A DNA stretch of 64,000 nucleotides from Companilactobacillus metriopterae (GCF_004117915.1 NZ_RSTD01000003.1:62001-126000), one strand, 5' to 3'. Shown: positions 26,736 through 35,580, counted from the first letter of the stretch. Numbers and translations are program-made. The notes: a model not told the origin generated them from the sequence alone.

Positions 26736-27836
26736 ATGGCTCTTACAGCTGGAATCGTTGGATTACCAAATGTTGGTAAATCAACACTTTTTAATGCTAT
26801 TACAAAAGCAGGTGCGGAAATGGCAAATTATCCTTTTGCCACTATTGATCCAAATGTTGGAATGGTTGAAGTTCCAGATAAAAGATTAGCAAGAATTGAT
26901 GAAATAATTCCTGCCAAAAAAATTATCCATACAACCTTTGAATTTACTGATATCGCCGGTATCGTTAAAGGGGCTTCAAAAGGTGAAGGGTTAGGAAACA
27001 AATTCTTAGAAAATATTCGCCAAGTAGACGCTATAGTACACGTTGTACGTGCTTTTGATGATGACAATATTACCAGTGTAACTGGTGTTGTTGATCCATT
27101 AGATGATATTGAAACAATCAATACTGAGCTTGTTCTGGCTGATTTGGAAAGCGTAACGAAGCGTTATGATCGTGTTGAAAAAGCAGCACGTAGTAAAGAT
27201 AAAGCGGCTGTTGAAGAATTTGAAGTACTAAAGAAAATTAAACCTGTTCTTGAAGAAGGAAAACCAGCACGTAGTATTGATTTTTCAAAAGAAGAGATGC
27301 CCCTTGTTAAGGGATTATTCTTATTAACAGCTAAGCCTATTCTTTATGTTGCTAATATTGCAGAAGAAGATATGGCAAATCCTGAATCATCAAAATATTT
27401 CAAAATTGTCGAAGATTATGCAAAATCTGAAAATGCACAAGCTATTGGAATTTCAGCTCGTACAGAAGAAGAAATTGCATCACTTGATGATGATGAACGT
27501 GAAGAATTTCTTGAAGCAGAAGGAGTTTCTGAATCTGGATTAGACAAGTTGATTCGTGCATCATACAAATTACTAGGTCTAAGAACATTCTTCACAGCTG
27601 GTGGTAAAGAAACACGTGCTTGGACATTCCACGAAGGTATGAAAGCTCCACAAGTTGCCGGAGTTATTCACTCTGATTTTGAGAGAGGATTCATCCGAGC
27701 CGAAGTAACTTCTTTTGATGATTTAGATAGTTATGGAAGTGAACAAGCTGTCAAAGAAGCTGGAAGACTTCGTGTTGAAGGAAAAGAATATGTTGTTGAA
27801 GATGGCGATATTATTGAGTTTAGATTTAACGTCTAG
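26736..27836 (+). CDS. ychF: Redox-regulated ribosome-associated ATPase YchF/OLA1
   Basis: This 366-residue Obg-family P-loop protein begins LTAGIVGLPNVGKSTLFNAIT and has FTDIAGIVKGAS as the G3 region. In YchF the specificity is for ATP over GTP; the C-terminal TGS domain (about residues 280-366) is present and complete. It is linked to translation and oxidative stress control. It is in the same strand block as parA-parB-yyzM. Confidence 0.96.
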   Translation: MALTAGIVGLPNVGKSTLFNAITKAGAEMANYPFATIDPNVGMVEVPDKRLARIDEIIPAKKIIHTTFEFTDIAGIVKGASKGEGLGNKFLENIRQVDAIVHVVRAFDDDNITSVTGVVDPLDDIETINTELVLADLESVTKRYDRVEKAARSKDKAAVEEFEVLKKIKPVLEEGKPARSIDFSKEEMPLVKGLFLLTAKPILYVANIAEEDMANPESSKYFKIVEDYAKSENAQAIGISARTEEEIASLDDDEREEFLEAEGVSESGLDKLIRASYKLLGLRTFFTAGGKETRAWTFHEGMKAPQVAGVIHSDFERGFIRAEVTSFDDLDSYGSEQAVKEAGRLRVEGKEYVVEDGDIIEFRFNV

Positions 27837-27856
27837 AATACTGAGAGGGAACTTTA

Positions 27857-28606
27857 ATGTCTGATGATTTAAGAGAAAAGAACAAAAAAGCTATAAATAA
27901 ACAAAAAGAAAAAGTCGAAAAACGTGAAAAAAGTTCAGAAACTGAGGAACAAATCTTAACTACTGACGTTTCAGATTTACGTAGTAAATTGACTAACAAA
28001 AATGAAGAGTATGTTTTCAAATTAAATAAAACTCTCGTTAATGATGGCTTTACTGAAGATGAAGCACAACAAGTTATCAATGAATTGATTCCAGAGATAG
28101 TTTCTAATCAAATTAAAGGTATCCCTGCTAATCAATTGTACGGTCCTGTATCGCAAAAAGTTAATGACATTGTTCATCCAACAAAACCAGTTAAGAAATC
28201 ACCATTCTGGGCATTAGGTTTGGATACATCATTATTATTCTTAGCATTGTTTGCTATTATGTACGGAATAATGGGATTGATGACTAAACAAAGTGCAAAA
28301 CAAGGACAACAAATGGGTGTTGTTACATTGCTAATTCTTTCAGGTATGTGGGGTTACCTATTAACATGGGTTAACCAACAAATGAAGAAACCTAAGTCAG
28401 AGCGACCAAGACTAATGGTTACAATAGGATATATGTTAGTTGGATTGGTAGTAATGTTTGGTGTATTGGCACTAACAAGTGTTGTTCCATCAATGTTTAA
28501 TCCTTCGCTTAACGGAACATTCTATATAGTAATCGCTGTTGTTGCTTATGGGGGACGTTTCCTATTTAGAAGACAATTCGGGATTACAGAACGAGGATTC
28601 ATCTAA
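27857..28606 (+). CDS. DUF1129 family membrane protein
   Basis: This 249-residue protein has a charged N-terminal half of about 120 residues, rich in Lys and Glu, and then four hydrophobic segments ending in a short basic tail. It matches the DUF1129 family that follows ychF in lactobacilli. The function is unknown. It starts 20 bases after ychF behind GAGAGGGAAC and ends at a bidirectional terminator, so it closes the rsmG-parA-parB-yyzM-ychF run. Confidence 0.85.
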   Translation: MSDDLREKNKKAINKQKEKVEKREKSSETEEQILTTDVSDLRSKLTNKNEEYVFKLNKTLVNDGFTEDEAQQVINELIPEIVSNQIKGIPANQLYGPVSQKVNDIVHPTKPVKKSPFWALGLDTSLLFLALFAIMYGIMGLMTKQSAKQGQQMGVVTLLILSGMWGYLLTWVNQQMKKPKSERPRLMVTIGYMLVGLVVMFGVLALTSVVPSMFNPSLNGTFYIVIAVVAYGGRFLFRRQFGITERGFI

Positions 28607-28610
28607 AATA

Positions 28611-28642
28611 AAAAAGATTCTACCTTTAGGTAGGATCTTTTT
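28611..28642. terminator. Bidirectional terminator after the DUF1129 gene
   Basis: AAAAAGATTCTACCT and AGGTAGGATCTTTTT pair through 14-15 bases with one wobble; U tracts appear on both strands. It serves the plus-strand DUF1129 gene and the small minus-strand membrane protein gene. Confidence 0.92.
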
Positions 28643-28842
28643 TATTTAACTCTGAAAAATTGCACCACAGAATATAAAGCAAAACCACCACAGAAGATGT
28701 TTAGTAGATTTGTAGTCCAAATCATACGAGTGCTGTTTGCAAATTCAGGTCGTTTTGCCATTTCGTAATGAACAAAAAATAGTACAATTATCGAAAAGAT
28801 AAAAATTAATATGAATCTGATTCTCTTTTTTAGATATTCCAT
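28642..28842 (-). CDS. Small two-helix membrane protein
   Basis: This protein of about 66 residues has two hydrophobic segments (FILIFIFSIIVLFFVHY and LLNIFCGGFALYSVVQFF) around a short polar loop. I do not recognise it. The ATG at 28840-28842 has AAAGAG at suitable distance; a further in-frame ATG five codons upstream (28857) lacks a ribosome site. It stands alone on its strand and uses the shared terminator. Confidence 0.6.
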   Translation of the reverse strand: MEYLKKRIRFILIFIFSIIVLFFVHYEMAKRPEFANSTRMIWTTNLLNIFCGGFALYSVVQFFRVK

Positions 28843-28932
28843 TATTTTCTCTTTCATGACTATTTTTAATCGGGATTAGTTTATTGTATAATATTAACAT
28901 ATTGTGAAATTAGTGACTATTGAGGATATAAT

Positions 28933-29619
28933 ATGAAAATTTTAGTAGTAGACGACGACAAAGAAATTGTAGAACTTCTAAGTATCTACATCAAGAATGA
29001 AGGATACGAACCAGTATCTGCAAATTCTGGACAAGAAGCATTGGAAAAACTTGCAGAATATAGTGATATTTCTTTGATGATCCTAGATATTATGATGCCT
29101 GAACTAGATGGTATTAGTGTTGTTAAAGAAGTAAGAAAAAATTCACAAATTCCAATCATTATTGTTTCAGCTAAGACAACTGATATGGATAAAATCCAAG
29201 GGTTGATTACTGGTGCCGATGACTATGTCACTAAACCGTTCAATCCTTTGGAAATCATGGCTCGTGTGCGTTCATTGTTAAGACGTAGTGAACAACAATC
29301 ATCTAAGAATGTTCCTGATAAGCTAGAGGTTGGACCCATTACCATATTCAAGGATTCTCATGAAGTAGTTACATCTTCAGGTGTTAAAGTCCAACTTACA
29401 GCACTTGAATTTGGGGTATTGTATTTATTGGCAAGTCACCCAAATCGAGTATATTCAGCAGATGAGATTTTTGAACGTGTTTGGAAACAAGAGTCAGTTG
29501 TTTCAGCCAAAACGGTTATGGTTCACGTATCGCATTTGAGAGATAAAATAGAAGAAGCAACAGACGGTGAAAAAGTTATTGAAACTGTCTGGGGCGTTGG
29601 CTATAAAGTGGAGGTTTGA
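28933..29619 (+). CDS. OmpR/PhoB-family response regulator (VanR-like)
   Basis: This 228-residue regulator has a receiver domain with the acidic pair DDD at residues 7-9, phosphoacceptor Asp52 in MILDIMMP and Lys in YVTKPF, followed by a winged helix (about 130-228; QLTALEFGVLYLLASHPNRVYS). It is the first gene of response regulator-kinase-dacA. In lactobacilli this order belongs to cell-wall homeostasis; VanR is the closest named type by layout. Target genes probably include dacA downstream. Confidence 0.92.
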   Translation: MKILVVDDDKEIVELLSIYIKNEGYEPVSANSGQEALEKLAEYSDISLMILDIMMPELDGISVVKEVRKNSQIPIIIVSAKTTDMDKIQGLITGADDYVTKPFNPLEIMARVRSLLRRSEQQSSKNVPDKLEVGPITIFKDSHEVVTSSGVKVQLTALEFGVLYLLASHPNRVYSADEIFERVWKQESVVSAKTVMVHVSHLRDKIEEATDGEKVIETVWGVGYKVEV

Positions 29620-29621
29620 TT

Positions 29622-30740
29622 TTGAAAGAACGAATCAAACTAACTTCAAGAGAAAAAGGTGTCTTGCTATTCCAAGGAATAGGCACCTTTCTTTTGTTCC
29701 AAATAATTAATTTACTACTTATAGGAATTTCATATTCATTTTTAATGCACAATGGTTTTAGTGGTGTAATAGATGCTATTGGCTATATATTTGGTCGCAT
29801 CTTCAATTCGGTTGACACTATATTATGGTTTTATTTGATAGAGATTATCGAAATATTATTATCACTACACGTTGCTAAAAAAGCTTATAATCAATTCGAA
29901 TTAAGTCGTGTGGCTGATACAGTACTTGAGATAACTTCAGGTAATACATCAAAGAGACTTGATTTTAAAGTGAATAGGAGCTTACAACCCGTTGTAGAAA
30001 ATATCAATGAGTTAGTTTCTAGTTTAAATGAAAATATTCGTGAGCAAAAAGAATCTGAGAACAGCAAAGATGAATTGATTGCCAATATTAGTCACGATTT
30101 GCGTACACCTTTGACATCAATCATTGGATACTTAGGTTTAATTGAATCAGGAAATATTGCTGATCAAGAACAATTTTTCAAATATACACATGTTGCTTAC
30201 AAAAAATCATTGGAAATGCAAAACTTAGTTAGTGCACTTTTTGAATTTGGTAATTTGCAAAGTAAAATGAGCCAGTTAAATGAATCAGAATTTGATATGA
30301 CACAAATGTTAGATCAATTATCAGCTGATTTTGAATTAGAGGCTAATAAGCGTGGCATTGAAATTGATGTATCAACTGAACCAGAAAGTATTATTATGCA
30401 AGGTGATACAAATAAGTTAGGCCGTGTATTTAACAATTTAATAACTAATGCTTTAAAATATGGCGAAGGTGCTACTCATTTATGGCTGAGCGCCAAACAG
30501 TTAGATGATGAAATCGTAGTTTCAATTTCCAACAATGGAACTCCAATTCCTGATGAATCCTTACCACAATTATTTAACCGATTTTATCGTGTTGAAGATT
30601 CTCGATCAAAAGAAACTGGTGGATCTGGTCTAGGATTAGCAATTTCTAAAAGTTTGGTAAAAATGCACGATGGTAACATTGAAGTGAAATCTGATGAACA
30701 TATGACATCATTTATTATTCATTTTCCAATTACAAAATAA
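29622..30740 (+). CDS. Sensor histidine kinase (VanS-like)
   Basis: The start is TTG at 29622-29624 because GGAGG lies seven bases upstream; an in-frame TTG at 29616 is too close to it. The 372-residue product has two N-terminal membrane helices with a short outer loop, a HAMP-like segment, the H-box ANISHDLRTPLTSIIGYL with His158, N-box VFNNLITNALKYG and G-box GSGLGLAISKS. The very small extracellular loop suggests intramembrane or partner-based sensing. It pairs with the regulator just upstream. Confidence 0.92.
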   Translation: MKERIKLTSREKGVLLFQGIGTFLLFQIINLLLIGISYSFLMHNGFSGVIDAIGYIFGRIFNSVDTILWFYLIEIIEILLSLHVAKKAYNQFELSRVADTVLEITSGNTSKRLDFKVNRSLQPVVENINELVSSLNENIREQKESENSKDELIANISHDLRTPLTSIIGYLGLIESGNIADQEQFFKYTHVAYKKSLEMQNLVSALFEFGNLQSKMSQLNESEFDMTQMLDQLSADFELEANKRGIEIDVSTEPESIIMQGDTNKLGRVFNNLITNALKYGEGATHLWLSAKQLDDEIVVSISNNGTPIPDESLPQLFNRFYRVEDSRSKETGGSGLGLAISKSLVKMHDGNIEVKSDEHMTSFIIHFPITK

Positions 30741-30758
30741 ATTTTAGTGGGAGTTAAA

Positions 30759-31982
30759 ATGTCAAAGATGATGAAAAAAATCGCAATTATTTTTACCCTC
30801 ATGGTAATGATCTTTCCGATTATTAATGTAAAACCAGCAAACGCAGCAGAAGAAATCTCTGAAGCGTCAGCTGCTATGGTTTTTGATCAAAAAACTGGGC
30901 AAATTTTATATTCTGAAAATCCCGATAAACAAGTAGCAATTGGCTCAATTACTAAGATACTTACACTATATTTGGTCACAAAAGCTATTAATGAAGGAAA
31001 AATAAAATATACTGATAAATTAACACCAACAAAGCAACAAGCTGATATGACTCAAAAAGATGAATTATCAAATGTTTCACTTAAAACTGATCAATCATAT
31101 ACAGTTAAAGACCTTTATGATGCTGCTTGGATTGTTTCATCTAACTCAGCAGCGATGATGTTAGCTCAAAAAGTTTCAGGTAATCAGGCTGATTTTGTAA
31201 AAGAAATGCGCAAAACTCTTAATGATTGGGGAATTAAAGATGCAGAAATCAACAATGTTTCTGGATTGAACAATTCTGCATTGAAAAAAGGAATGTATCT
31301 TGGAAACAAAGATGGCGAGAATAAGATGACTACCAACGATCTAGCCATCATGACAAAACATGTTTTGTCAGAGTATCCTGAAATAACTAAGACTACATCT
31401 AAACAAAAATTCGCATTCTCAAATGGTAAAGATACTCATACCTATACTTCACTTAATCTATTGCTAAAAGGAAATCGTGACTATCAAGAAGGTTATGAAT
31501 TTGATGGATTGAAAACAGGAACTACTACTCAAGCTGGTGATTCTTTTGTAGGTACACTTCCATTCAAAGGTCGTCGATTGGTAACAATTGTTATGGACGC
31601 TAAGGGAAATAGTGATAATCTAGACAAAAGATATCGTAGCACTCAAACATTGATGAGATACGTAAATGAAAACTATGTTTATAAAGATGTTCTGAATAAA
31701 GATCAAGAAGTAAAAGTATCTGCAAGTCAAAGCTATAAATTAAATCAGAATGTTGGTTTATGGATTAAAAATGATGTTAATACTGCGGCACTAGAATATG
31801 GTGTTTCTAAAACGGCATTAGGTTTTAGAACAAACACCGACAAAAAAATATTACCTACAAATTTAGAATATGGTTTCTTGCCTGAAAAAAATGTTGCCAA
31901 AAAAGTAACAACTAAAAAAACTTCTACACCACATAAATCTTGGTGGGAGAGTTTTCTAGACTTTTTTAAAAACCTATTTTAG
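30759..31982 (+). CDS. dacA: D-alanyl-D-alanine carboxypeptidase (PBP5 type)
   Basis: This 407-residue serine peptidase trims the terminal D-Ala from peptidoglycan stem peptides. The start is ATG at 30759 behind GTGGGAG. It has a signal peptide (cleavage near ANA-AEE), the catalytic SITK at residues 63-66, a SSN motif near 122 and the KTGTT motif. The C-terminus ends in an amphipathic Trp/Phe helix (SWWESFLDFFKNLF) that would anchor it to the membrane surface. Its last 116 bases are repeated at 35444-35559, on the far side of the bacteriocin module. It is co-oriented with and downstream of the two-component pair. Confidence 0.94.
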   Translation: MSKMMKKIAIIFTLMVMIFPIINVKPANAAEEISEASAAMVFDQKTGQILYSENPDKQVAIGSITKILTLYLVTKAINEGKIKYTDKLTPTKQQADMTQKDELSNVSLKTDQSYTVKDLYDAAWIVSSNSAAMMLAQKVSGNQADFVKEMRKTLNDWGIKDAEINNVSGLNNSALKKGMYLGNKDGENKMTTNDLAIMTKHVLSEYPEITKTTSKQKFAFSNGKDTHTYTSLNLLLKGNRDYQEGYEFDGLKTGTTTQAGDSFVGTLPFKGRRLVTIVMDAKGNSDNLDKRYRSTQTLMRYVNENYVYKDVLNKDQEVKVSASQSYKLNQNVGLWIKNDVNTAALEYGVSKTALGFRTNTDKKILPTNLEYGFLPEKNVAKKVTTKKTSTPHKSWWESFLDFFKNLF

Positions 31983-32003
31983 TAGATAAAGATGAATTTA
32001 AAT
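31867..32003 (+). repeat. Direct repeat copy A: dacA 3' end plus dead murE start
   Basis: This 137-base segment matches 35444-35580 at 135 positions. It holds the functional end of dacA, then AGTAGATAAAG and ATGAATTTAAAT, the first four codons of murE, followed at once by TAA. One of the two differences (T31983 against G35560) destroys the ribosome site of this truncated murE copy. The other (G31949 against C35526) changes Glu to Asp in the dacA tail. Confidence 0.95.
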
Positions 32004-32009
32004 TAAGCA

Positions 32010-32042
32010 AAAGAACATAAATGTTAATTTTATGCTCTTTTT
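32010..32042 (+). terminator. Terminator after dacA
   Basis: AAAGAACATAAA and TTTATGCTCTTT pair with one mismatch and run into six T. It lies seven bases past repeat copy A and should stop dacA transcription before the bacteriocin genes and murE. Confidence 0.7.
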
Positions 32043-32136
32043 TATAATCTTTTTTATTGTGGGTTACAAACTTATTAAATTAATAAAGTTAAAAAAATAT
32101 AAAAAATTAATAAAACATTTAATAAAATATAATATA

Positions 32137-32145
32137 TGATATAAT
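32137..32145 (+). promoter_or_regulatory. Extended -10 promoter of the bacteriocin operon
   Basis: TGATATAAT (TGn plus consensus TATAAT) lies 41 bases before the bacteriocin start in very AT-rich DNA; no good -35 box is visible. The ribosome site AAGGGGG follows. Confidence 0.6.
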
Positions 32146-32185
32146 TTAATTGTAACAAAATATATTATTAAGGGGGAATTTCATT

Positions 32186-32482
32186 ATGAAATTCAAGGGG
32201 TTAAAAAAAGTTGTTCTTTCATTTGTTGCATTACTAAGCGTTGGTACAGTTGGTACTACTGTTGTGCAAGCTGAAACAGTGCATTATAAGGGATATAATG
32301 TCTCTTGGGAGCACGGTAGAACATGGGGAGTCAATAGCTATTCTAGAGTTATGACATCTAAATTTAGACACTCTGCAACAGCAAATACTACATTTTCAGG
32401 TATTAAAGCTCCAGGGGTAGTGGCCTATGCACAGCAAAATGTTGGTACAGGTACAGCAACGGCATATTGGCGCTGTTACTAG
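32186..32482 (+). CDS. Lactococcin 972 family bacteriocin precursor
   Basis: This 98-residue precursor has a Sec signal peptide (cleavage predicted after VVQA, residue 29) and a mature part of about 69 residues with VSWEHGRTWGVNS, RHSATAN and a C-terminal AYWRCY, the size and Trp/Tyr-rich pattern of lactococcin 972 peptides. Lactococcin 972 binds lipid II and blocks septum formation. The identification is strengthened by the following DUF1430 protein and ABC ATPase, which always accompany this family. It starts behind AAGGGGGAA. Confidence 0.88.
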   Translation: MKFKGLKKVVLSFVALLSVGTVGTTVVQAETVHYKGYNVSWEHGRTWGVNSYSRVMTSKFRHSATANTTFSGIKAPGVVAYAQQNVGTGTATAYWRCY

Positions 32483-32494
32483 GAATATGAATTT

Positions 32495-34636
32495 ATGAAT
32501 ATTCGAAAAAATATAAAATTTTCGATAAAATTAATTATCGTCATTCAAGCAGTATTGTGTTTGTTAATGGCGATATTTTTTTTATCAGAAAATTTTCAAA
32601 CAAATGTAGAAAATTATGGATTATCTGATGAGTCATCTTTTACGATAAACCTAGATAATAGAAAAAAATCAAATACTGAGGAAATAGCTCAATTATTGTT
32701 GTCACAGCCTGCAACTGTTATAAAAGAAAATATGGAAATTTCACAAAATAGTAGCCCTACTATACAAATTTCTGTTGGTGGAGATCTTCAAAAAGCACCA
32801 AGTTTAATAACTAATAACGTAACTTTTTTTCAAAAAGAAAATTTAATAAAATTATCTAAAAGTAGCGATCCCAAAGCCATAATTGGTGAGAATCTAGGCT
32901 CAGTTCATTCAATTATGAAATTGCCACATATTTTGTTTGGTATAAATATTTATGCTGATAAACTTGATACAAATATAAATGATAATATATCGGGAAATTA
33001 TAAAATTGTTGGCTTAAATTTTGATCAGCAAAACAAGTTTCTTAAAGATTTATCAAAATTATCTGGTGAATCAGTATCAGATTTACAACAACAAAAAATG
33101 GGATTTTCTATTGACAATGGTAATACTGGAATAATTCTATTAAGTGCGATAGTTATAATAGCAATAATTTTGCTTATTTTGTTAGTTATTTACGTACTGT
33201 CTTCTATAAAAGAAATTGGAAATTTATCATTACTGGGCTGGAGTAAAAGAGATCTTATAAATGGTGAGATGGGAACTTACTTTACTTTTAGTTTATATAC
33301 CGTAATTTTAAATTTAATTTTAGGGACAATTATATCTGGAATTGGATTAAAAGGAATAAATGTTTATGTTATTTCAGGCCTAATTAACGTATTAATAGTT
33401 ATTTCTATGATCGCCATTGCAAGTCTTATTATAGTTGGATCAAATATTTTAAACGCTATTAGAGGAAAATTGCCCAAAAAAATCTTATACTTTTTTGCGG
33501 GATTTTTATATATTATTTTGAGTGTTGGACTAGTAGTTACATCAAGCGGTTTAGATAAACCAGTTGATGAAGTTCGTCAAAATGAGGTAATGTTATCTAA
33601 TTGGTCAAAAGTTTCTAATTATGAAACTCTAAAATCTGTATCTCCAGGTAATAATCAGGGAACTATTTCTGGTAGTGACAATAAATTAGATAATGAAATG
33701 TGGAATTGGTATAAATCCATTGAAAAAAAAGATGGTGTTTATCTAGCATCTGGACAATATTATTCACAATCAACATTGGACAATTTGCAATTAACACGGG
33801 AAAAGGTTCCAGAAAATCCGTTTACGCTTTTAAGTTTTTCTCCAAATTATTTAAAAGATCATAATATAATAATCAGTAAAAAAATTGAAAATATTGCATA
33901 TTCCGGTACACGGGTTTATTTGATACCTAATCAATGGTCTAAAAATAAAAAAGATCTCTATAAAGACTGGATAAAAGAAAATGATTTATCTAGTGCTGAT
34001 GTTAATACAATATTTGGTAAAAAGAAGAAGATACAATTTATTGATTATCAATCAAAACAATCAATATTTACTTGGTTAACTGAAAGTAACGAACCTAATG
34101 TAGATAAAGAACCCGTTATATTGGTTACCACTGCAAATAATATGGGTACTGTAGAATATGGAAGTCTTCGTGCCAATGTTTTAACTGGGCCTTTAAAATT
34201 TAACAACGCAAAAACTTTAAATAAATACACAAGTCATTCTATTATGAAAAAATATCAATTAGATGATAATAGAATAGAATTTGTTCCAGTTAAGGAATAC
34301 GTTAGTGGTTTACAAAGAGATTTGAAGCAAATTATTGCATTATTTATTGGATTAATTGCTTTTATAATATTTACTATAGCTTTGATTTTAATAACTATAG
34401 CCATTATATTTTCACTTTCTAACGCTGAGTTTCTATTTATTAAAAAAATACTAGGATTTTCAGACTATCAACTCTATAAACCCTTAATAATTTCTGTTTT
34501 AACATTAGGAATTATTAAATTAATAACAGTATTGATTTTGAAATCTAAATTAGGGTTAGTACTTATACCAGCAGAATTGATATTAGAATTTATAGTGATT
34601 GCAATTTTTATACGTTTACACAGAATAAAAAAATAA
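32495..34636 (+). CDS. Lactococcin-972-associated DUF1430 membrane protein (immunity/export)
   Basis: This 713-residue protein has one N-terminal membrane helix, a long outer domain, three or four helices around residues 210-350, a second large outer domain (about 355-615) and three C-terminal helices. This is the layout of the bacteriocin-associated integral membrane proteins (DUF1430, FtsX-like). It would form an MacB/FtsX-type ABC complex with the ATPase at 34648. Members are thought to give immunity or help export. It starts 12 bases after the bacteriocin stop. AT content and codon use are extreme compared with dacA. Confidence 0.85.
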   Translation: MNIRKNIKFSIKLIIVIQAVLCLLMAIFFLSENFQTNVENYGLSDESSFTINLDNRKKSNTEEIAQLLLSQPATVIKENMEISQNSSPTIQISVGGDLQKAPSLITNNVTFFQKENLIKLSKSSDPKAIIGENLGSVHSIMKLPHILFGINIYADKLDTNINDNISGNYKIVGLNFDQQNKFLKDLSKLSGESVSDLQQQKMGFSIDNGNTGIILLSAIVIIAIILLILLVIYVLSSIKEIGNLSLLGWSKRDLINGEMGTYFTFSLYTVILNLILGTIISGIGLKGINVYVISGLINVLIVISMIAIASLIIVGSNILNAIRGKLPKKILYFFAGFLYIILSVGLVVTSSGLDKPVDEVRQNEVMLSNWSKVSNYETLKSVSPGNNQGTISGSDNKLDNEMWNWYKSIEKKDGVYLASGQYYSQSTLDNLQLTREKVPENPFTLLSFSPNYLKDHNIIISKKIENIAYSGTRVYLIPNQWSKNKKDLYKDWIKENDLSSADVNTIFGKKKKIQFIDYQSKQSIFTWLTESNEPNVDKEPVILVTTANNMGTVEYGSLRANVLTGPLKFNNAKTLNKYTSHSIMKKYQLDDNRIEFVPVKEYVSGLQRDLKQIIALFIGLIAFIIFTIALILITIAIIFSLSNAEFLFIKKILGFSDYQLYKPLIISVLTLGIIKLITVLILKSKLGLVLIPAELILEFIVIAIFIRLHRIKK

Positions 34637-34647
34637 AGAGGAAAAGT

Positions 34648-35313
34648 ATGTCAGGATTAATAGAATTTAGTAATGTAACTAAATCTTTTGGCGAACAAAG
34701 TATTTTGAATAATTTTAATTTTGAAATTAAAGAAGGAGAATTTGTTGCCATTGTTGGCCCATCAGGTTCTGGAAAATCTACAATTCTAAATATTATTGGA
34801 TTGTTAGAACCCTTCGATTCTGGCGAGGTGTTAATCTCTGGTCAAAAATTATCAAATATAAGAAATCATCAAGCTACTTTGTTAAGACGAAATAAAATTA
34901 ATTATTTATTTCAATCATTTGCATTGATTGAAGATAAAACTGTGAAAGAAAACCTATTATTGTCTATGCATTTTGTTAAATCAAACACTAAAGAGCAAAA
35001 AATTTTAGAAGTATTGAAAATGCTTAACCTGTTAGAAAAAAAAGATGCTCTAATATATGAGTTATCGGGTGGAGAGAAACAACGTGTTGCTCTTGCAAGA
35101 ACTTTATTGAAGCCTGGAGATATTGTTTTAGCTGATGAACCCACAGGTGCATTAGATCCCGGTTTGGCTAAAGTTGCCTTTCAATTAATTAGAGAAATAA
35201 ATGTAAAATATGGTAAAACAATAATTATGGTTACACATAATATGGAAGAAGCCTATCAAACTGATAGAATTATAGAAATAAAGAATAATTCTATTAATAA
35301 AGAATTTAGATAA
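34648..35313 (+). CDS. ABC transporter ATPase of the lactococcin 972 group
   Basis: This 221-residue ATPase has Walker A GPSGSGKST, signature LSGGEKQRVALAR and Walker B IVLADEPTGALD, the LolD/MacB-type set. It follows the DUF1430 gene by 11 bases with AGAGGAAAAG as ribosome site and completes the bacteriocin operon, which ends at a strong hairpin. Confidence 0.92.
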   Translation: MSGLIEFSNVTKSFGEQSILNNFNFEIKEGEFVAIVGPSGSGKSTILNIIGLLEPFDSGEVLISGQKLSNIRNHQATLLRRNKINYLFQSFALIEDKTVKENLLLSMHFVKSNTKEQKILEVLKMLNLLEKKDALIYELSGGEKQRVALARTLLKPGDIVLADEPTGALDPGLAKVAFQLIREINVKYGKTIIMVTHNMEEAYQTDRIIEIKNNSINKEFR

Positions 35314-35333
35314 ATCTTTTTAAATTAATACCT

Positions 35334-35368
35334 AAAAAGGTACTAGTTATTTAACTAGTACCTTTTTT
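35334..35368 (+). terminator. Terminator of the bacteriocin operon
   Basis: AAAAAGGTACTAGTT and AACTAGTACCTTTTT form a 15-base perfect stem with a five-base loop and a T run. It isolates murE from bacteriocin transcription. Confidence 0.95.
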
Positions 35369-35380
35369 ATTACATAAAAA

Positions 35381-35408
35381 TTATCAGTAATTATGCTTAT
35401 GTTATAAT
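35381..35408 (+). promoter_or_regulatory. Candidate new promoter for murE-racD
   Basis: TTATCA (35381-35386) and TATAAT (35403-35408) are 16 bases apart, between the bacteriocin terminator and repeat copy B. Because two terminators now separate murE from dacA, murE needs such a promoter, with a leader that crosses the dead dacA fragment. Confidence 0.5.
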
Positions 35409-35443
35409 CTATGTAAATCGATTATAGGTGAAAGCAGTATTCT

Positions 35444-35559
35444 AATATGGTTTCTTGCCTGAAAAAAATGTTGCCAAAAAAGTAACAACTAAAAAAACTT
35501 CTACACCACATAAATCTTGGTGGGACAGTTTTCTAGACTTTTTTAAAAACCTATTTTAG
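35444..35559 (+). pseudogene. dacA: Detached 3' fragment of dacA
   Basis: The fragment encodes the final part of DacA, including the amphipathic anchor (SWWDSFLDFFKNLF) and the TAG stop, but has no start or upstream domain. It is a by-product of the duplication around the bacteriocin module and acts only as untranslated leader for murE. Confidence 0.9.
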
Positions 35560-35580
35560 GAGATAAAGATGAATTTAAAT
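35444..35580 (+). repeat. Direct repeat copy B: dead dacA 3' end plus live murE start
   Basis: This is the partner of 31867-32003 (offset 3577 bases, 135 of 137 identical). It carries the last 38 codons of dacA without a gene in front and the functional AGGAG ribosome site, ATG and first codons of murE. Confidence 0.95.

Larger units (their letters stand above)
32004..35443 (+). mobile_element. Inserted lactococcin-972-type bacteriocin module
   Basis: The 3440 bases between the two copies of the direct repeat carry three genes of a lactococcin-972 system, with their own promoter and terminator. Flanking genes dacA and murE are otherwise adjacent when one repeat copy is removed. I see no integrase, transposase or terminal inverted repeats, so this is an inserted module of unknown mechanism and not a named element. 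The module genes are more AT-rich and use more AUA/TTA codons than the neighbours. Confidence 0.8.

Noticed and set aside
32004-35443. The bacteriocin module as a transposon with target-site duplication
   Set aside because: A 137-bp repeat is far too long for a transposon target duplication, and there is no transposase or terminal inverted repeat.
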